A DNA stretch of 39,942 bases, taken from an uncultured Pirellulaceae bacterium. Lineage in GTDB: Bacteria; Planctomycetota; Planctomycetia; Pirellulales; Pirellulaceae. Made by a program: the position numbers and the translations under genes. The DNA lies in contig CALHPU010000003.1 in NCBI GenBank assembly GCA_938036435.1, positions 1 to 39,942 of the forward strand, read 5' to 3'. This document shows positions 17,006 to 25,232 of this stretch, piece after piece (the first letter of the stretch is position 1; each line of letters begins with the position of its first letter). A model generated the notes under the pieces. That model worked only from the letters and a program-made list of their open reading frames with translations, did no database searches and was not told the DNA's origin.

Positions 17006-17563
17006 ATGAACTTCAAAAGTAAATTTGATGCTGGATTTGCATACGGTGATTTTTTAGAAAAATATGGCTCCGATGGCGACAAGATGAAATGGAAAAGCGT
17101 TCATGATCTTGTGAGTCTCAGCTCTGAGCAGCAGGAGCTATTATCTGGTTTCACCCGAGAGATGAACGTACTTGTCATGGCTGGGGCGTGGTGCGGCGAT
17201 TGCGTTTCTCAGGTTCCCATTTTAGATCACTTTGAAAACGTGTCTGAAAAAATCACAATTCGCTACGTTGATCGAGATGCGGATGTCGAACTCGCCGAGG
17301 AGCTCAAAATCTGCGGCGGCTCGCGTGTCCCACAAACGGTAATCATGAGCGAAGATTTCCTGCCGGTGTCTCGCGATGGAGACCGCACCATCTCGCGCTA
17401 CCGCCAGATGGCGGAGCAACAATTTGGCGGGTGTCCAACGGGATTGGGTTTGGGGCAAGATCCTGTTTTCGCGTCGGTTGTAAAGGACTGGGTTGATATT
17501 TTTGAGCGTGCTCAATTGATATTGCGTCTCTCACCATCTCTTCGACAACGACACGGAGATTGA
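17006..17563 (+). CDS. Thioredoxin-like protein with WCGDC motif
   Basis: A 185-residue cytoplasmic thioredoxin-fold protein. There is no signal peptide. The redox motif is GAWCGDC (Cys63, Cys66), and the cis-proline loop reads GGSRVPQTVI. WCGDC is typical of the thioredoxin-9-like/YtpP class rather than of housekeeping TrxA (WCGPC). An extra N-terminal helical region (1-50) and a C-terminal helix (150-185) flank the core. AGAAAG precedes the ATG. It follows the small unknown gene by 20 bases and converges on QTMAN. Confidence 0.82.
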   Translation: MNFKSKFDAGFAYGDFLEKYGSDGDKMKWKSVHDLVSLSSEQQELLSGFTREMNVLVMAGAWCGDCVSQVPILDHFENVSEKITIRYVDRDADVELAEELKICGGSRVPQTVIMSEDFLPVSRDGDRTISRYRQMAEQQFGGCPTGLGLGQDPVFASVVKDWVDIFERAQLILRLSPSLRQRHGD

Positions 17564-17623
17564 GCGTTTGGAAAAGAGGGCAAAACAATTCCTCGGATTG
17601 TGGGATTCACATAGCAGCGGCAT

Positions 17624-17666
17624 GGCGCGCGGCGTCCGGTGAATCGCGCACCGGAAGGCTCGCGCC
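17624..17666. repeat. Palindromic element with TCCGGTG/CACCGGA stem
   Basis: Perfect 7-bp arms TCCGGTG (17635-17641) and CACCGGA (17649-17655) around AATCGCG, flanked by outer GGCGCG/CGCGCC arms with an internal asymmetry. It lies between the convergent stops of the thioredoxin-like gene and QTMAN. No T-run on either side. Confidence 0.65.
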
Positions 17667-17754
17667 TTTCTGCCTCCAATTTCCCTGAATTAACTAGCTG
17701 ATTTGCCGTTGCGCGGAAACGTCCTCATAGAACTCGGACGGTCGGACATCTTCT

Positions 17755-18876
17755 TTAGTTTCCGATCAACGCGGCGATTCGATCATCCATCGCCGCAGCG
17801 CGGACCGGCCATGCGTAGGTCTCGATGAAATGCGAGCTTAATTTACTGGCAACTGCCTGAAACCTCTCCGGCGTTCGCCAAATCGACGCGATAATTTCGA
17901 CGGCCTGTGCAGACGTTTCGTACAGCAGTGTTTTGGCTTCGAAGATAGGCTGCATAAGACCGGGGTAAGCCATCGCGTTGGGGACGACCGGGCAGCAACC
18001 GTGCGAGATCGATTCGACAAACGACAGCCCAAAGAACTCGTGGTTGGCCGTGGACAGAAACACGTCGGCCTTCGAGAGAAGCTGATCGTAAGTAGTCCGC
18101 GGCACAAATCCCCAATCGGCTATTTGATCTGAATGCATGTCTTTAATTTGCTCAAACGCCTCGGGTTTTCTGTGGTACTGTTGACCCACAATAGAAATTG
18201 AAAAATTGACTGACTGAGTCTTTAACTCGTTTAGTACTTCCAGCAACAGGTCGGGCCCCTTGTCGTGCTCCCACCGCGCAGCCCACACGATCTTGATTGG
18301 ATCAGCAGAAGCTCTCGACAAAATGCGCTGCGAGTCAACTTCGCCGCCAATTTCAATCCCCGGCGACTGAACCAACGATTTTGATCCAATCGCCTCGACG
18401 GACCACGTCGGCGGATAATCAGGAAGCAGTTTCAGCGTTGCGGTGATTCCGTCTAGCATTGAAGTGAGATTGAAAGCCGAATTGAACCAGACCTCGTCAG
18501 CGCACAGTGCTGAGGTGAGGTTGGTGAACGGGAAGTGGAGATCCGAACGTTTTGCGTGACGGTTGGGATACTCAAATTGGTTTTCGTGAAAATAAAGCAC
18601 GACCGGCGGCAGATTCGGATACAGCCCCTTCAACGTAGCGAGGTCCAGCATGTCAGTGCAAACAACCGCATCCCAGCTTTGGCCGGTCTGTTTCAGTTCA
18701 GTAATCTGTTTTGCGAATTCGATTGGCGAGTGACGCATTCGCCACTTCCAATGGCGATCGGGAAGTGTCAGCGTGGTCCATTGATGGCGACTGTGGCGTC
18801 GCCAGCCTTCATCGAATTGCTTATGACTGCCTCCAAAGAAAGGTTGAAGAGACAAGATTTTGAGAGGCCGCGTCAT
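17755..18876 (-). CDS. tRNA-queuosine alpha-mannosyltransferase-like glycosyltransferase (DUF3524/GTDC1 family)
   Basis: A 373-residue cytoplasmic GT4-type glycosyltransferase. The N-terminal DUF3524 domain is clear: LSLQPFFGGSHKQFDEGW, TLPDRHWKWRMRHS, TDMLDL, and YFHENQFEYPN followed by FTNLTSALCADEVWFNSAFN. The C-terminal Rossmann domain has the E-x7-E retaining motif (Glu280, Glu288) in NHEFFGLSFVES. Animal homologues (QTMAN, formerly GTDC1) mannosylate queuosine in tRNA-Asp. The bacterial substrate is assumed by homology, and this organism would then need a queuosine pathway. I start at the ATG at 18876, which precedes the first beta strand; the frame is open to 18951. Confidence 0.83.
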   Translation of the reverse strand: MTRPLKILSLQPFFGGSHKQFDEGWRRHSRHQWTTLTLPDRHWKWRMRHSPIEFAKQITELKQTGQSWDAVVCTDMLDLATLKGLYPNLPPVVLYFHENQFEYPNRHAKRSDLHFPFTNLTSALCADEVWFNSAFNLTSMLDGITATLKLLPDYPPTWSVEAIGSKSLVQSPGIEIGGEVDSQRILSRASADPIKIVWAARWEHDKGPDLLLEVLNELKTQSVNFSISIVGQQYHRKPEAFEQIKDMHSDQIADWGFVPRTTYDQLLSKADVFLSTANHEFFGLSFVESISHGCCPVVPNAMAYPGLMQPIFEAKTLLYETSAQAVEIIASIWRTPERFQAVASKLSSHFIETYAWPVRAAAMDDRIAALIGN

Positions 18877-19555
18877 GGGAGTTAGTTTATCCGAAAATAA
18901 GAAAGCAGACAGCTTTTGCAGCAACGCATAACGTTGCCGGCTACCAACCAAATTGATTCAAATCTCAACATGCTGCTATGAACGTCAACAGACATGGTGC
19001 GAACGGGGCAAAAGACGGGATATTCTTTACGGCGAGATGACTTTGTAGTTCTCTGCAAAGAATAAGCTTGACTTTTTACCTTATTGCGTTGGTTGGCATC
19101 TAACTCATACTCGATTGACCAATGTATATTCTATTTTACTCAGCGTTCGCTTCCTTATATGCGCTGCAGTCTTTGCTTGTCGCTGAAAAAAACTGTTTTC
19201 GAGGATGTTCGATAACGCCTCGAATCTGATTGCCGATGATGGAGATGGCGTGCTGAAGACAAAGTACCCTTAATCCTTCAAGGAATACTAACGTCAGCGA
19301 CAAAAATTCAATTAAACTGCTTTTTCTGTCCTTTGACGCAAGATTCAGCGCCCGCTGCGACACCATTGGTTATCACTAACTTTTTATGACTGCGGATGAC
19401 TGCATTTAACTCCATCCACATTGAAAAATGCCATAGATTTTTAGTAAGAGTCAGTTTCGCCTAGCGGTCAACATAGGCATCAAAACTTATGCATCCAAAT
19501 CTCGAATCAGATAGGCGATCTGTTTTCGAGAAACACCCACCTTTAGAGGAATTCA
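18877..19555. other. Gene-free divergent region
   Basis: About 680 bases, AT-rich, between the QTMAN start and the dockerin-type exoprotein start. The minus-strand frame at 19136-19366 (76 codons) has no recognisable feature, and I do not call it. AGAGGA precedes the downstream ATG. No repeat was noticed. Confidence 0.5.
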
Positions 19556-20347
19556 ATGAACACGAGACTAGCAACCATCGCGTTAGCAGCCATTCTTTTT
19601 TTGGCCCAAACAGTGAATGCTCAAATCACAGTTCCGCAACGTTTTGTACAAATCCGTTCAGTCAATCTCGCGACATCGGTTTTGGAACTGTACAACAGCG
19701 GCACTACCAGCCAGTCACTTGCCGGATGGAGATTTTGCACGCACGACGAAGATCAAGTTCGTCGTTACTCGGGAGCGTCGGGCTTGAACAATTTCACGCT
19801 TGCAAGTGAACAATCGTTGTATGTCCATTTCAACAACGATGCTGATCCTGCGAACCCGCAGGCGGTCAATATCAGCACGATTGGTGGCAATTTCGCGACT
19901 CCATTGGATGCATCGGGTGCCTATGGCGCACAAATTTACTTCCAGACTTCATTCGGCGTCGGAGCCAATATTGCTGACCATCTACAATTCAGTGTTGATG
20001 GCGTCGATAACACAACCGCAGATGATCGTAGTGACGAAGCAGAGGGCGAAGTTTGGGTCGACCAAAACGAATGGATTTCGATCAGCCTAGATACAGAAAT
20101 GATACTCCTCAACGCGTCCGCATCAGACAGCGAAGTGAATTCACCATCGGACTACACGGTCGTTGAGCCGATGCCCCTAAACACGATAGGAGATCTTAAC
20201 GGGGATGGAGCGGTAGATTTTACAGACATACCGCTGTTTATTGACGTGCTCATTTCCGGAGATTTTGTGCTGGAGGCAGATATCGATCAAAACGGGGAAG
20301 TTAATTTTGATGACATTCCTGCGTTCATTCAATTGCTGCAAATGTAG
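19556..20347 (+). CDS. Secreted protein with lamin-tail-like domain and dockerin-like C-terminus
   Basis: A 263-residue exported protein. The signal peptide is 1-22 (ending VNAQ). Residues about 30-185 resemble a lamin-tail (LTD) domain: VQIRSVNLATSVLELYNSG, then SLAGWRF and LASEQSLYVHF. This call is tentative. Residues 212-261 are a planctomycete dockerin-type repeat: GDLNGDGAVDFTDI...FIDVL and ADIDQNGEVNFDDI...FIQLL, two Ca-binding loops with Asp/Asn at alternating positions. The protein is probably surface-attached or secreted. AGAGGA lies six bases before the ATG, and an intrinsic terminator follows the stop. Confidence 0.85.
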   Translation: MNTRLATIALAAILFLAQTVNAQITVPQRFVQIRSVNLATSVLELYNSGTTSQSLAGWRFCTHDEDQVRRYSGASGLNNFTLASEQSLYVHFNNDADPANPQAVNISTIGGNFATPLDASGAYGAQIYFQTSFGVGANIADHLQFSVDGVDNTTADDRSDEAEGEVWVDQNEWISISLDTEMILLNASASDSEVNSPSDYTVVEPMPLNTIGDLNGDGAVDFTDIPLFIDVLISGDFVLEADIDQNGEVNFDDIPAFIQLLQM

Positions 20348-20372
20348 ACTCTGTTCCGCAGTCACCAAAACG

Positions 20373-20403
20373 AAAAGCCGCGCTAAAGAGTGCGGCTTTT
20401 TTG
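20373..20403. terminator. Intrinsic terminator between convergent exoprotein genes
   Basis: Stem AAAAGCCGC (20373-20381) with GCGGCTTTT (20392-20400), 10-base loop, followed by a run of T. The A-run on the left lets it work in both directions. It is the only textbook rho-independent terminator I noticed in the window. Confidence 0.88.
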
Positions 20404-20474
20404 TTTGCTGTTTCCCGTTTTAACCGAAGTAAAGACGACGCCCCCTAAAGCAACTTGGCCGCGCGAACTTCCGC

Positions 20475-22724
20475 CTACTGACCAATCAGAATTGCAATGA
20501 ATGATGCAATATCTCCGAAGTCGACAACGGTGCTGCAATCGGTATCTGCTTCAGCTTGAAACGTACCGTTCTGCAAGACAACGATGAACGGAGCGATATC
20601 GTCAAAGTCGACATCTCCGTCGGTGTCTACATCGCCCTTGATCACCGACGCGGCGACCGTCGCACTTACATTGAGAACCGGTGGCGATGGTGGATCGAGA
20701 ATGCTCCCCGCACCGCTGTAGGTTGCTTGAACATCAGCATCTGCAGGTGTTGCAATAATTCGAAGCAAGCTTCCACTATTGATTTGCGAAACGGCAAACG
20801 CTTCGCCCGCAGCGTCGAGTGAAAACAGAACCGTATCGACATCTCCCGTCGCCGACACGTTATACGTTCCGGTTCCAAGAGGGTGTAGCGTGCCGAACGC
20901 ATTGCCGACGACCGCTGCCCCGGTGTTTGCTCCACCATTAGCCTGATCGGAAATGAAACGTGCTGAGTCAGTCAGCAGGACGTCACGCGTATCGGTGGCA
21001 AGAAAGTATTCCAAGCCGCCAGAGGCGCTAAAAAAAGCATTCGACTGAGTCAACTCTAAAGAGAGGCTATTGATCGACGAGATTTCACCGATCGAACTGG
21101 TGTCGAAGTCAACCAAAGAGTAAACGGTGAACGCGTCATCGTCGCCTTGGACGTTGAAAAATGCTGTATCAATCCCGTCGCCAAAAGCGTCAATCTCATC
21201 TTCCTCCACCTGAGCGGAAAATACGCCCGCAAGTGCAGCGGCGGTTTGGGGACCAGCATCGCCCACGACGTATGACACCTGAAATTGAGTCGATCCGTTA
21301 AGTGACGCGCCCTCTCCGTTGCTGCTGACGTTAACGACACCACTTTGAAAACCAAGCTCGGATGTGTCCAGCGTAAGAATAACGCTGACGCCACCACCTA
21401 ACGCTGAATCTGTTCCAATAACGCCGCCGGAAACGCTGCCTGAACTCGTAACGACAAAGTCTAAATCGTCAGCACCTAGAGCCGTTTGGACCTCGGTGTC
21501 GTTGCTGATCACAAGCTCCACCATGGCGACCTCGTCTAGGGCAAGCTCTAAAGGAACTGCCCCCAGTTCGGCCAAAAGCGTGGCCGGAAGCTGGAAATCT
21601 TCCACCACCGGCAGGTGATCGCTGGCCGCTTCCAACGCGTTGAGAACCTGAGAAGTCGAAAACGAAGTTAACCCATTAATCGTGATGGAGTTGCCGTTGT
21701 TGATCCTCGTATTGAGCGTGGAACCGTTGTTGCCGAATGCACGCAAGGAATTGGCGATCGAAGCAACGCCGTTGCCGTCAAGTAACTCGTCGCTTTGCAA
21801 AATGAAGTCGAATCGGTCATCGATGCCACCGCCGACAAGCGCGCCGCTGCCACCGGATGGACTTTGCGTCAGCAGCGGAGCCAAATCGACACCGAAAGGG
21901 GTGTTGGTTACACCGGGGTCAAGAATGCTGAAATTGACTACCTCGCCATTGGGGAACAGCGGGTCCAACACACGTCCGTCCCCTGAAGCCGTCAAAATCT
22001 CTAACGCCGAAAGATTACCAAAGCTAGTTACAGACGATGAACTGAAGTTATCCGAGACGTTGAGGTCTCCGGCGACGATGACATTGCGGTTGCCAAGATT
22101 GTTGCTGTCGATGTAGTTGCGGATCTGATCGGCTTCGGTCTCACGCCCTGCCATGTCTTCATTAAAGTCACCGGCTTCGAAGTGTGCATTGAAGATGTAC
22201 AAATCAGAATCGGAGCCGAAACCAACGGGCCTGAAATGATGCAGCAAGGTTTCTCTCGGTTGCGATATCAACCCGCCAGAAAGGTCTCCAAATGAATCTT
22301 CGGAAATCAACTCAACAGAGTCCGTCCGATAAATGACGCTTTGCCGAATCTCTCCTGCGTTGGGCGTGCCAAACCCACTGCTTGTGGTCGTATTGCCTAC
22401 CTCAAAACCGCGTGCGTAGGTGATCCCTTGGCTTTGGTAAATTGCATTGACTCGATTGAGGAAATCCTGCGTCGTGGTGTCGGGCTGTTGTTGCTCCTGC
22501 AACAGGATGATGTCCGCCGGCCGAGCGATTCCGTTGACGATCTCTTCGCCGATCGCTTCGATGACAATGTCGGCTTCGTCGCGCACGGTTCGAACGTTCG
22601 AGTTCCCTGCCTCAGTTTCAAACGTGTTGGTGTTATAGGTCACGATCCGGAGTTGCCCTTGGGCCGATCCGGAGAATAGAAAACATGACCAGCAGATGAT
22701 TGGTAGCAGAATGAAGTTGCGCAT
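20475..22724 (-). CDS. Secreted endonuclease/exonuclease/phosphatase-family protein with dockerin-like C-terminus
   Basis: A 749-residue exported EEP-superfamily enzyme, possibly a nuclease or phosphodiesterase. The signal peptide covers about 1-24 (FSGSAQG). The EEP domain (about 25-385) has all motifs in order: VTYNTNTF, ILLQEQ (metal Glu), IFNAHFEAG, VAGDLNVS (catalytic Asp and Asn), DDRFDFIL and SDHLPVV (catalytic His). A beta-rich central region of Ig-like repeats follows. The end is a dockerin-like pair (GDVDTDGDVDFDDI...FIVVL and ADTDCSTVVDFGDI...FIAIL). CAAGG precedes the ATG at 22724; a GTG at 22745 is less likely. It converges on the other dockerin-bearing gene. Confidence 0.87.
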   Translation of the reverse strand: MRNFILLPIICWSCFLFSGSAQGQLRIVTYNTNTFETEAGNSNVRTVRDEADIVIEAIGEEIVNGIARPADIILLQEQQQPDTTTQDFLNRVNAIYQSQGITYARGFEVGNTTTSSGFGTPNAGEIRQSVIYRTDSVELISEDSFGDLSGGLISQPRETLLHHFRPVGFGSDSDLYIFNAHFEAGDFNEDMAGRETEADQIRNYIDSNNLGNRNVIVAGDLNVSDNFSSSSVTSFGNLSALEILTASGDGRVLDPLFPNGEVVNFSILDPGVTNTPFGVDLAPLLTQSPSGGSGALVGGGIDDRFDFILQSDELLDGNGVASIANSLRAFGNNGSTLNTRINNGNSITINGLTSFSTSQVLNALEAASDHLPVVEDFQLPATLLAELGAVPLELALDEVAMVELVISNDTEVQTALGADDLDFVVTSSGSVSGGVIGTDSALGGGVSVILTLDTSELGFQSGVVNVSSNGEGASLNGSTQFQVSYVVGDAGPQTAAALAGVFSAQVEEDEIDAFGDGIDTAFFNVQGDDDAFTVYSLVDFDTSSIGEISSINSLSLELTQSNAFFSASGGLEYFLATDTRDVLLTDSARFISDQANGGANTGAAVVGNAFGTLHPLGTGTYNVSATGDVDTVLFSLDAAGEAFAVSQINSGSLLRIIATPADADVQATYSGAGSILDPPSPPVLNVSATVAASVIKGDVDTDGDVDFDDIAPFIVVLQNGTFQAEADTDCSTVVDFGDIASFIAILIGQ

Positions 22725-23290
22725 TTGAACCTTGTTGGATATCACGTTGAAGAAGCCAAGCAGGACCGTGGTATTCGGCGAGAAGTTCTGCCACAGACTG
22801 AGATTCCATTGTACCGTGTTCGGTGATTTCAGTGAATAAACTACCCCGGATTAGAGTTAAACTTCGTACAAATGAACGAGGGGAGCTTCCCTCCGGAGTG
22901 CAACGCTTACTTGAGAAATATTCTGGGATTAAGGCGGGCCCTCCCAAACATGCTCGCGCAGTGTTTACCCATGCCTCAGTTATCGCGTAATCATGCCGGC
23001 AATCAGCAAGTTACATTTGCTCTTTGAGGCGTGAGCATGACCCCCACTTTCCTCAGAGACCTTTTAAGGGGGCTATCACAGTTGAATTCGCTTGTGCTCA
23101 AAGTTTAGAGCTTCGTCGAGATTCAATTTTCGGTTTGCCGGTTCGCACTTAAAGCGTAACGTCGCAAGCGGTCGGGTATAAATACCAATTGATTAACGGT
23201 GGGGACCGGAGAGCTTGCGCTCTTTTGCTTTCATCGGAATCCTAATCCCAAATCAAATTCGCAATCGCTCTTGTAGCCCTAGCAGCTTCA
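22725..23290. other. Gene-free region upstream of the EEP exoprotein
   Basis: About 570 bases between two minus-strand genes, containing the EEP promoter and the 3' flank of dus. Short complementary runs such as ACCCCC...GGGGG near 23040-23072 are too loose to call. No coding signal. Confidence 0.45.
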
Positions 23291-24418
23291 TCATCCACAG
23301 TGTTGATTACTGCTTTGTGCCTTGTGCATTTTTCCGTTGGGATGGCAGCCAGGACCGTCCGCGCTGTAGAACTGGTCCAACGCAACCTTCCATTGGTCCA
23401 TATTCGCGACTTTTACAAACGCTGACCGCACCGCATCGTGCTCTGGATGAAGAATCGCGTACTTGATCCCAAACTTTCGCATCAATCGCCCCACACGATC
23501 TGGGCCGTAGAGCTCTTCGGCAAGGCGATAGTGCTCCAATAAAACTTCCTTCTGTTGGTGCAGCGTTGGCGGATCGGGAAGCGGCTTGCCAGCGGCCAAG
23601 GCGCGGGCTTGATTGAAGATCCACGGGTTGCCGATTGCCCCTCGGGCCACCGTGACGCCGTCCACGCCCGTTTGATCAATCATCGCCAAGCAGTCCGCAG
23701 CAGTGAACAGATCGCCGCTGCCCAGCAAAAGGTTGTCGCCAATATGTTGCTTGACCTCTTTCAAGAACTCCCATTTAGACGGACCAACGTAGCGCTGTTT
23801 CACGGTACGTCCGTGAACCGTAATCGCATCGACACCGATCGCAAACGCACCGTCGAGAATTTCAAAAAACTGATCGCGGCTCTCTTCGGTATCATCAATG
23901 CCGCGCCGCATTTTGACCGTCACAGGAATCTCTGACGGAACGTTGTCACGTGTCTTTTGGATGATCTCCAGCGCGACTGCAGGCTGGCTGAGATGGAAAC
24001 CTCCTCGGCAACGTCCCAGTACTTTTTTGACCGGGCAGCCAAAGTTGATGTCGATGATGTGAAAACCAGCCTGAACCAGCTTCACTGCTCCGGCGGCGAA
24101 CTGATCAGGTTCGGCCCCCATCAATTGTCCACCAACGGGTTCCTCCTCGTCAGAGATATGCAGAAAATGGCTGGTGCGTTTGCGCTCTTTAAGATTCACC
24201 AGAAATTCGTCCAGCATCACCTCGCAAATCGTGTAGGGCGCCCCAAGTCGTTTGGCGATCACGCGCATCGGCCAGTCGCTGTATCCGGACAGTGCCGCCT
24301 GAACGATCGGGAAGCCAATCTCCACATTGCCAATCTTCAAAGGCTTAAGCGGTTTGACTGCAGATGGAGTTTCTGTGCTAGGAGCGAGTGGGGTTTGATT
24401 GGTAGCGGCGGTATTCAT
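23291..24418 (-). CDS. dus: tRNA-dihydrouridine synthase
   Basis: A 375-residue FMN/NADPH enzyme reducing uridines in tRNA. TIM-barrel landmarks: PIVQAALSGYSDWPMR (flavin-binding N-terminus, with A-L-S replacing the usual APM), the CEVML segment, INFGCPVKKVLGR with catalytic Cys128, VKMRRGIDD, TVHGRTVKQRY, GSGDLFTAAD and VTVARGAIGNPWIF. The helical C-terminal tRNA-binding domain follows. A 27-residue Thr/Pro/Lys-rich N-terminal extension precedes the barrel. Dus subtype (A/B/C) is not assignable with confidence. Confidence 0.92.
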   Translation of the reverse strand: MNTAATNQTPLAPSTETPSAVKPLKPLKIGNVEIGFPIVQAALSGYSDWPMRVIAKRLGAPYTICEVMLDEFLVNLKERKRTSHFLHISDEEEPVGGQLMGAEPDQFAAGAVKLVQAGFHIIDINFGCPVKKVLGRCRGGFHLSQPAVALEIIQKTRDNVPSEIPVTVKMRRGIDDTEESRDQFFEILDGAFAIGVDAITVHGRTVKQRYVGPSKWEFLKEVKQHIGDNLLLGSGDLFTAADCLAMIDQTGVDGVTVARGAIGNPWIFNQARALAAGKPLPDPPTLHQQKEVLLEHYRLAEELYGPDRVGRLMRKFGIKYAILHPEHDAVRSAFVKVANMDQWKVALDQFYSADGPGCHPNGKMHKAQSSNQHCG

Positions 24419-24622
24419 GGTAGAAAAATTCTGTGCCGGCTCGATAAGTCACTTGCACAAGCTGATATGTTGAAAACGCGACGGTTCGGGTAAAGTGGAA
24501 GTCCGCCGCAGAATTAGATTTTAGATCCTCGGCCAGATTTAGGTAAGATCCTGTTTTTTGGTAATGATAAGTGATGGCAATCGCCATACCCAAGCCAAAT
24601 TCGAACTCAAAACGTCCGCAGC

Positions 24623-25126
24623 ATGAATCAACTGTTTACTCTTGCCATCGAAAACTGGCCCATCATCGTGGGGGCTTTGGTAGTGATTTCGGCTTTCTTG
24701 CTGTTGAGGATGTATTCGGAACCGCGTTGGTTGCCCTACGAACCTCGCAAGTCGTTAGTCACCAAATCTGAGCTGCGTTTTTACCGATCGCTTCAAAAAG
24801 CTGTGATGGACGATTGGGAAATTTTCGCTATGGTGCGAATCGCCGATCTGATCAAAGTTCAAAAGAACTCGACCAAGTACCGAAGCTGGCTGAACAAGAT
24901 CCTCTCCAAACACATTGACTTCGTCTTATGCAATCCGGTGACGCTGGAAGTGGTCTGCGCAATTGAGCTGGACGATGTTTCTCATCAGCGTCCCGATCGG
25001 ATTGAGCGTGACAAATTCGTCAATCGGGCTTTTGAGTCCGCCGGATTACCGCTATTGAGGATTCCAGTTGAAAAAGCTTACAAGGCTTCTGAGGTCAGAG
25101 ATCTAATCGAAGCGGCAATCGGATAG
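24623..25126 (+). CDS. Membrane-anchored DUF2726 (PD-(D/E)XK nuclease-like) protein
   Basis: A 167-residue protein with one N-terminal membrane helix (about 11-30, WPIIVGALVVISAFLLL) and a cytoplasmic DUF2726 domain: KSELRFYRSLQKAV, FAMVRIADLIKV, SKHIDFVLC, AIELDDVSHQRPDRIERD and GLPLLRIPV. Asp99, Glu115 and nearby Asp/Lys residues fit the restriction-endonuclease-like active-site pattern, as expected for this domain. The role is unknown for the family as a whole. It is divergent from dus and converges on the GH3 gene. Confidence 0.83.
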   Translation: MNQLFTLAIENWPIIVGALVVISAFLLLRMYSEPRWLPYEPRKSLVTKSELRFYRSLQKAVMDDWEIFAMVRIADLIKVQKNSTKYRSWLNKILSKHIDFVLCNPVTLEVVCAIELDDVSHQRPDRIERDKFVNRAFESAGLPLLRIPVEKAYKASEVRDLIEAAIG

Positions 25127-25170
25127 GGCTTGGGATCCAAAGTGCGATAGGGTTTACTGCCCGGAGCTAC

Positions 25171-25210
25171 GGAATGAGGAACTCGGGCAAGAGTGCCCAA
25201 GTTGCTCATC
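25171..25210. repeat. Hairpin GGGCA-AGAG-TGCCC (dispersed family A, copy 2)
   Basis: The unit CTCGGGCAAGAGTGCCCAAG at 25182-25201 folds as GAG-g-AACT-C-GGGCA / AGAG / TGCCC-A-AGTT-g-CTC. It differs from the copy at 10447-10466 by a C-to-G and a matching G-to-C change that restore the same base pair. The loop AGAG and the C-A mismatch are identical. It lies between the convergent stops of the DUF2726 and GH3 genes. Confidence 0.78.
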
Positions 25211-25232
25211 GTGTAGTGTTGCACCGCAGTCG

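Noticed and set aside
19136-19366. 76-codon minus-strand frame
   Set aside because: It is isolated in an AT-rich gap, with no recognisable features and no supporting context.
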